Of a DNA stretch of 9,460 bases, positions 6,286-9,460 are shown piece by piece (position 1 is the stretch's first letter; each line of letters begins with the position of its first letter). A program made the position numbers and the translations under genes. Below the pieces are notes generated by a model. The model saw nothing but the letters and a program-made list of their open reading frames with translations. It did not search any database and was not told the origin of the DNA. Source of the stretch: Clostridiales bacterium. Its GTDB lineage: Bacteria; Bacillota; Clostridia; Oscillospirales; Acutalibacteraceae. The DNA lies in contig JAAYFA010000004.1 in assembly GCA_012728445.1 (NCBI GenBank), positions 1 through 9,460 of the forward strand, read 5' to 3'.

Positions 6286-6374
6286 CTTTATTGTAGCAGT
6301 ATAAAATAGATTAAGGCATAACATTTTACGCTGCGAAAAAAATCTATATAAAACGATAAAAGGAGTGCGGATTT

Positions 6375-6599
6375 ATGGTTTTCGAAAGAGTGCAAAAAAT
6401 CATCTGCGAACAATTTGGAACAGAAGCCGACAAGGTAACCATGGAATCTTCGATATTGGAGGATTTTGAAGCAGACAGCTTGGATCTTGTAGACCTTGCT
6501 ATGTCCCTGGAGGACGAATTTGACATTGAAGTGCCCGACGAAGAGCTTGAGAACATTAAAACAGTCGGGGACATCGTAAAACTGATTGAAGAAAATTAA
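6375..6599 (+). CDS. acpP: Acyl carrier protein
   Basis: A small acidic cytosolic protein (74 residues) that carries growing fatty acyl chains on a 4'-phosphopantetheine arm during type II fatty acid synthesis. The attachment serine is Ser35 in the ADSLD motif, followed by the acidic recognition helix LVDLAMSLEDEF. The length and the three-helix pattern are standard. The usual DLGADSLD reads DFEADSLD, so Phe and Glu replace the common Leu and Gly just before the serine. Strong AAAAGGAG at 6358-6365 precedes the ATG. The gene starts a tight co-directional run with proS after 29 bp and nagA after proS. No other fatty-acid gene is adjacent, which is less usual for the housekeeping copy, so it could be a second ACP; the sequence alone does not decide this. 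Confidence 0.93.
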   Translation: MVFERVQKIICEQFGTEADKVTMESSILEDFEADSLDLVDLAMSLEDEFDIEVPDEELENIKTVGDIVKLIEEN

Positions 6600-6612
6600 C
6601 GACATAATATGC

Positions 6613-6618
6613 GGGAGG
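6613..6618 (+). promoter_or_regulatory. Ribosome binding site for proS (non-ATG start)
   Basis: GGGAGG lies 10 nt before TTG at 6629 and 4 nt before TTG at 6623. An out-of-frame ATG at 6619 reads only five codons before TGA. The first in-frame ATG (6647) is 28 nt from the site, too far for good initiation. Confidence 0.6.
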
Positions 6619-6628
6619 ATGTTTGGGT

Positions 6629-8065
6629 TTGGCTGAGCAAAAGAAAATGGTGGATAATAATACCTCAATGGAGGAAGATTTCGCAAAATGGTACACGGAT
6701 GTGGTGAAAAAGGCAGAATTGGCAGCTTATTCCGGGGTGCGCGGCTGTATGGTCGTGCGGCCTTACGGCACAGCACTGTGGGAAAACATACACGATGAGC
6801 TCGATGGCAGGTTTAAAGCCACCGGGCACGAGAATGTAATGATGCCCCTGTTTATACCGGAAAGCTTGTTGCAGAAGGAAAAAGATCATGTGGTCGGCTT
6901 TGCCCCGGAAGTTGCTTGGGTGACGCATGGCGGAGATGAGAAGCTGCAAGAGCGTTTATGCATACGCCCGACTTCCGAAACTCTATTTTGTGACCATTAC
7001 AGTGAGATCATTCAGTCCTACAGGGATTTGCCTAAACTCTACAACCAGTGGTGTTCCGTGGTTCGGTGGGAAAAAACGACCAGACCCTTCCTGCGCACGA
7101 TGGAATTCTTCTGGCAGGAAGGGCACACCATGCACGAAACAGCTCAGGAAGCCGTTGAGGAAACCATGAAAATGCTCGATGTCTACGCCGAATTTGCAGA
7201 AGATTGCCTGGCTATTCCCGTTATCAAGGGTAAAAAGACAGACAACGAAAAATTTGCCGGTGCGGAATCTACTTATACAATAGAAGCCATGATGCACGAC
7301 GGTAAGGCACTGCAAAGCGGAACGACGCATTATTTCGGCGATGGGTTCAGCAAAGCTTTCAACATTCAGTTTACCGGCCGCGACAACACCCTGCAGTACC
7401 CCCACCAGACTTCCTGGGGCATGTCCAGCCGCATCATTGGTGCGATTGTCATGACGCATGGTGACAACAACGGCCTTGTAATGCCCCCGCGTGTGGCACC
7501 TGTTCAGGTTGTCGTTTTACCCATTGCGATGCATAAAGAGGGCGTGCTTGAAAAAGCGCAGGCGCTTGCCGAGCGACTTTCCAAGTTCTGCCGCGTAAAA
7601 CTCGACGACAGCGATAATTCCGCCGGCTGGAAGTTTGCGGAGTATGAAATGAAGGGCGTGCCGCTGCGCTTGGAGATTGGGCCCAAGGACATTGAAAACA
7701 ACCAATGCGTACTTGTCCGCAGAGATAATAGGGAGAAGTCTTTTGTTTCGCTCGACGAGCTAGAAACAAAAATCCCGGAACTTCTGGATGCGGTCCATCA
7801 AGGCCTTTATGAAAAAGCCCTTGCCCGTCGGGAAGAAATGACGTATTCGGTCACGAATTTTGAAGCGATGAAAGAAAACGCCGCTGTGCGCCCCGGTTTC
7901 ATTAAAGCCATGTGGTGCGGCAGCCCTGCGTGTGAGGACAAACTCAAAGACGAGGCGGGTGTCACATCGCGCTGTATACCCGAGGAGCAGGAAAAAATCA
8001 GTGAGAGTTGTGTGTGCTGCGGCAAACCGGCGACGTTAATGCTTTACTGGGGAAAGGCCTATTAA
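6629..8065 (+). CDS. proS: Prolyl-tRNA synthetase, type 3 (archaeal/eukaryotic-like)
   Basis: Class II synthetase that charges tRNA-Pro with proline in the cytosol; 478 residues from the TTG at 6629. That start gives MAEQKKMV, like the MAKxKKxV beginnings of relatives; TTG at 6623 would add two residues. Motif 1 lies around GCMVVRPYG (39-47), proline-site RPTSETLF at 113-120, motif 2 at RWEKTTRPFLRTMEFFWQEG (146-165) and motif 3 around GLVMPPRVAPVQV (282-294). The anticodon-binding domain follows, with GWKFAEYEMKGVPLRLEIGP at 333-352. The C-terminal zinc domain has Cys430, Cys435, Cys461 and Cys464. There is no editing insertion between motifs 2 and 3, as expected for type 3 and unlike the ~570-residue bacterial type 1. 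It sits 29 bp after acpP and 7 bp before nagA, so a shared transcript is likely. Confidence 0.95.
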   Translation: MAEQKKMVDNNTSMEEDFAKWYTDVVKKAELAAYSGVRGCMVVRPYGTALWENIHDELDGRFKATGHENVMMPLFIPESLLQKEKDHVVGFAPEVAWVTHGGDEKLQERLCIRPTSETLFCDHYSEIIQSYRDLPKLYNQWCSVVRWEKTTRPFLRTMEFFWQEGHTMHETAQEAVEETMKMLDVYAEFAEDCLAIPVIKGKKTDNEKFAGAESTYTIEAMMHDGKALQSGTTHYFGDGFSKAFNIQFTGRDNTLQYPHQTSWGMSSRIIGAIVMTHGDNNGLVMPPRVAPVQVVVLPIAMHKEGVLEKAQALAERLSKFCRVKLDDSDNSAGWKFAEYEMKGVPLRLEIGPKDIENNQCVLVRRDNREKSFVSLDELETKIPELLDAVHQGLYEKALARREEMTYSVTNFEAMKENAAVRPGFIKAMWCGSPACEDKLKDEAGVTSRCIPEEQEKISESCVCCGKPATLMLYWGKAY

Positions 8066-8072
8066 ATAAGAT

Positions 8073-9197
8073 ATGGTATTAAAGAACGCAACCTTGTACA
8101 ACGACGATTTTGAACCGCAAATAGCGGATATCCGTCTGGAGGACGGCATCATCGCCGAAATAGGCAGCAATTTAACCGGGGACGACGAACTTGACCTTTC
8201 CGGCAAGATTATTTTCCCCGGCTTTATCGATATTCATATCCACGGCTGTGACAGGGCTGATATGGCGGATGCCAGCGTAGACTCTCTTCAAAAAATCTCC
8301 CTTTACCTCGCACAACACGGAGTCACATCCTTTTGCCCCGCAACCATGACCTTGCCCCGGAAACAGCTCGTCGAGCAGTTTAAAGCGGCGGCAGATTTTA
8401 TGGGGAAAGAAGACGCCGCATATATGCACGGCGTCAATATGGAAGGGCCTTTCATCGCACTTTCTCAAAAAGGCGCTCAGCCCGCCGAATACATCCGCTT
8501 GCCGGATATGGAGGAGTTCAAGCAGCTCCACTCAATTTGCAAAATCAGTCTTGTGGACTTAGCGCCGGAGGTGGAGGGGGCGCTTGAGTTTGCACAGGCG
8601 GCGTCCAAGTACTGCGTCGTTTCCCAGGCGCACACCGATGCTGACTTTGAAACGGCCGAGGCAGGTTACAAAAACGGATTTTCGCACGCCACCCATTTAT
8701 TCAGTGCCATGCCGCCCATCTGGCACAGGGCACCGGGCGCGGTGGTTGCGGCGTTCGATAACGCAACATCATCAGCGGAACTTATTTGTGACGGCATACA
8801 CGCCCAGCCTTGTATATTACGCATGGCGTTTAAACTTTTAGGGGAAGACAGAAGTGTGGTTGTCAGTGACGCAATGTGCGCTGCCGGTTGCGATGACGGT
8901 GAGTTTGAGCTCGGCGGTCAAAAGGTCTTTGTCCGGTGCGGCAAGGCTACCCTCGCCTGTGGGAATTTAGCAGGCAGCACAACAAACATGCACCGGGAAT
9001 TCCTGAATCTTATTGGTTTTGGCATACCGTTTAAACAGGCGCTCAAGTCCTGCACCATCAACCCCGCAAAGGTTATCGGTGTTGACAGCTTTACCGGCAG
9101 TTTAAAAGAAGGTAAGCGTGCCGACATCTTGATTGTCGACGAGTATTTGAGGATTCAAACGGTACTGGTGAAAGGCCGAATCGTTGTAAATTCATAA
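8073..9197 (+). CDS. nagA: N-acetylglucosamine-6-phosphate deacetylase
   Basis: Metal-dependent amidohydrolase that removes acetate from GlcNAc-6-phosphate, giving glucosamine-6-phosphate for glycolysis or cell-wall recycling; cytosolic. The 374 residues match the family. Motifs in order: HIHG (55-58), MEGPF with metal ligand Glu124, AHTDA with His187, SHATHLFSAMP (204-214) with His208, HRAPG (218-222), DGIHAQP with His243, and VSDAM with catalytic Asp266; LAGSTTNM follows. The usual FNAM motif reads FSAM (Ser211 for Asn), a mild oddity. The ATG is 7 bp after the proS stop and has only a weak ribosome site; GGGGAAAGG in the end of proS is 14 nt away, so translational coupling to proS is likely. 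No nagB, nagE or regulator is present in the window. A terminator follows 20 bp after the stop. Confidence 0.95.
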   Translation: MVLKNATLYNDDFEPQIADIRLEDGIIAEIGSNLTGDDELDLSGKIIFPGFIDIHIHGCDRADMADASVDSLQKISLYLAQHGVTSFCPATMTLPRKQLVEQFKAAADFMGKEDAAYMHGVNMEGPFIALSQKGAQPAEYIRLPDMEEFKQLHSICKISLVDLAPEVEGALEFAQAASKYCVVSQAHTDADFETAEAGYKNGFSHATHLFSAMPPIWHRAPGAVVAAFDNATSSAELICDGIHAQPCILRMAFKLLGEDRSVVVSDAMCAAGCDDGEFELGGQKVFVRCGKATLACGNLAGSTTNMHREFLNLIGFGIPFKQALKSCTINPAKVIGVDSFTGSLKEGKRADILIVDEYLRIQTVLVKGRIVVNS

Positions 9198-9216
9198 AAA
9201 ATGCTAGTTCTATAAC

Positions 9217-9255
9217 AAAAAAGCACACGGGTGAAAAATCACCCATGTGCTTTTT
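9217..9255. terminator. Bidirectional terminator between nagA and the convergent small gene
   Basis: GCACA-C-GGGTGA (9223-9234) pairs with TCACCC-A-TGTGC (9239-9250) with one C/A mismatch and an AAAA loop. A run of A at 9217-9222 and of T at 9251-9255 allow termination on both strands, which suits its place between two convergent genes. Confidence 0.9.
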
Positions 9256-9267
9256 ATAAATATTGGA

Positions 9268-9456
9268 TTATTCCGCTGTAACTTCTACCACACAGTCTAC
9301 GTCGTCATCGCACGAGCATGAAACATAGTTTTCTTCGATATCAATGCAGTTTTTGCGATCCAAAAACGCTGTTACGGCAAAATAAATGCCTGCGACAGCA
9401 CCCGCGACCGCCAAGATGATTCCAACGATTTTAAAAACTTTTTTTAATGTACACAT
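9268..9456 (-). CDS. Small single-span membrane protein, function unknown
   Basis: A 62-residue protein with a basic N-terminus (LKKVFK), one hydrophobic span at about residues 9-31, then DRK and a polar tail. The layout (N-in by the positive-inside rule would be ambiguous, since charges flank both sides) suggests a short membrane anchor. The tail holds a CSC motif at 47-49, a run of four Asp with a break (DDDVD, 50-54) and a further Cys55. Similar short proteins with a YVSCSC-like acidic tail are common in Clostridia and are annotated as hypothetical. The ATG at 9456 is 4 bp from the window edge and its frame stays open, so the true start and ribosome site may lie outside. It converges on nagA and shares its terminator. 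No function can be assigned. Confidence 0.65.
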   Translation of the reverse strand: MCTLKKVFKIVGIILAVAGAVAGIYFAVTAFLDRKNCIDIEENYVSCSCDDDVDCVVEVTAE

Positions 9457-9460
9457 AAAC

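Larger units (their letters stand above)
5869..6374. other. Long AT-rich intergenic region upstream of acpP
   Basis: About 500 bp with no convincing gene. From left to right it holds: an imperfect A/T-rich inverted repeat (5877-5886 with 5892-5904), a short inverted repeat GTAAAG/CTTTAC (5962-5967, 5975-5980), a cluster of DnaA-box-like 9-mers (6013-6042), a hairpin with a T-run (6042-6074), a very AT-rich stretch (about 6068-6118), two copies of a 19-bp repeat, a possible 29-codon ORF (6166-6255), and the acpP promoter (6257-6285). This is far longer and more structured than the other gaps in the window. Confidence 0.7.

Noticed and set aside
5807..6374. Chromosomal replication origin
   Set aside because: The DnaA-like boxes are suggestive, but there is no dnaA, dnaN, rpmH or recF nearby and all flanking genes point the same way. 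It is kept only as a finding to check.
6288..6776. Minus-strand open frame of 162 codons across acpP and the proS start
   Set aside because: It is antisense to two clearly recognised genes, has no recognisable domain, and its composition is the shadow of their codons.
6983..7459. Minus-strand open frame of 158 codons inside proS
   Set aside because: Fully antisense to the core catalytic region of prolyl-tRNA synthetase, with no ribosome site or family signature.

Overview
The window looks like chromosomal DNA from an anaerobic, fermentative low-to-mid GC Firmicute (class Clostridia is the best guess). The basis is AGGAGG-type ribosome sites, a type 3 (archaeal-style) prolyl-tRNA synthetase, a fructose-bisphosphate-type L-lactate dehydrogenase, a rubredoxin-less ferritin-like protein, and a short single-span membrane protein with an acidic Cys tail of a kind seen in gut and digester Clostridia. 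No mobile element, CRISPR array, tRNA or rRNA was found. All genes but the last are on the plus strand.

Region 1 (1-3833) is a central-carbon block. It opens with the C-terminal part of a GTP-PEPCK-fold phosphoenolpyruvate carboxykinase (cut by the window edge). A GC-rich UUCG hairpin follows, and a near-consensus promoter then drives enolase. L-lactate dehydrogenase lies 30 bp downstream, and a small diiron ferritin-like protein 73 bp after that. PEPCK, enolase and LDH act around PEP and pyruvate, so this block plausibly serves lower glycolysis and fermentation. The PEPCK fragment lacks several residues that bind GTP in classical enzymes, while substrate residues are kept. That pattern suggests the pyrophosphate-dependent PEPCK type.

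Region 2 (3834-5868) holds a single exported or membrane-anchored DUF4838 protein (putative glycoside-hydrolase-like enzyme), closed by a strong bidirectional terminator.

Region 3 (5869-6374) is a long AT-rich intergenic stretch that is not empty. It contains three DnaA-box-like 9-mers in 30 bp, a terminator-like hairpin with a T-run, a 19-bp direct repeat with two mismatches, a possible 29-codon ORF without a ribosome site, and a promoter with a perfect TTGACA.

Region 4 (6375-9197) is a likely operon: acyl carrier protein, prolyl-tRNA synthetase (probable TTG start) and N-acetylglucosamine-6-phosphate deacetylase. It ends in a bidirectional terminator shared with a convergent gene for a small membrane protein (9268-9456, minus).

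No clearly new multi-gene system is visible. The points most worth checking are the PEPCK cofactor residues and the structured acpP upstream region.
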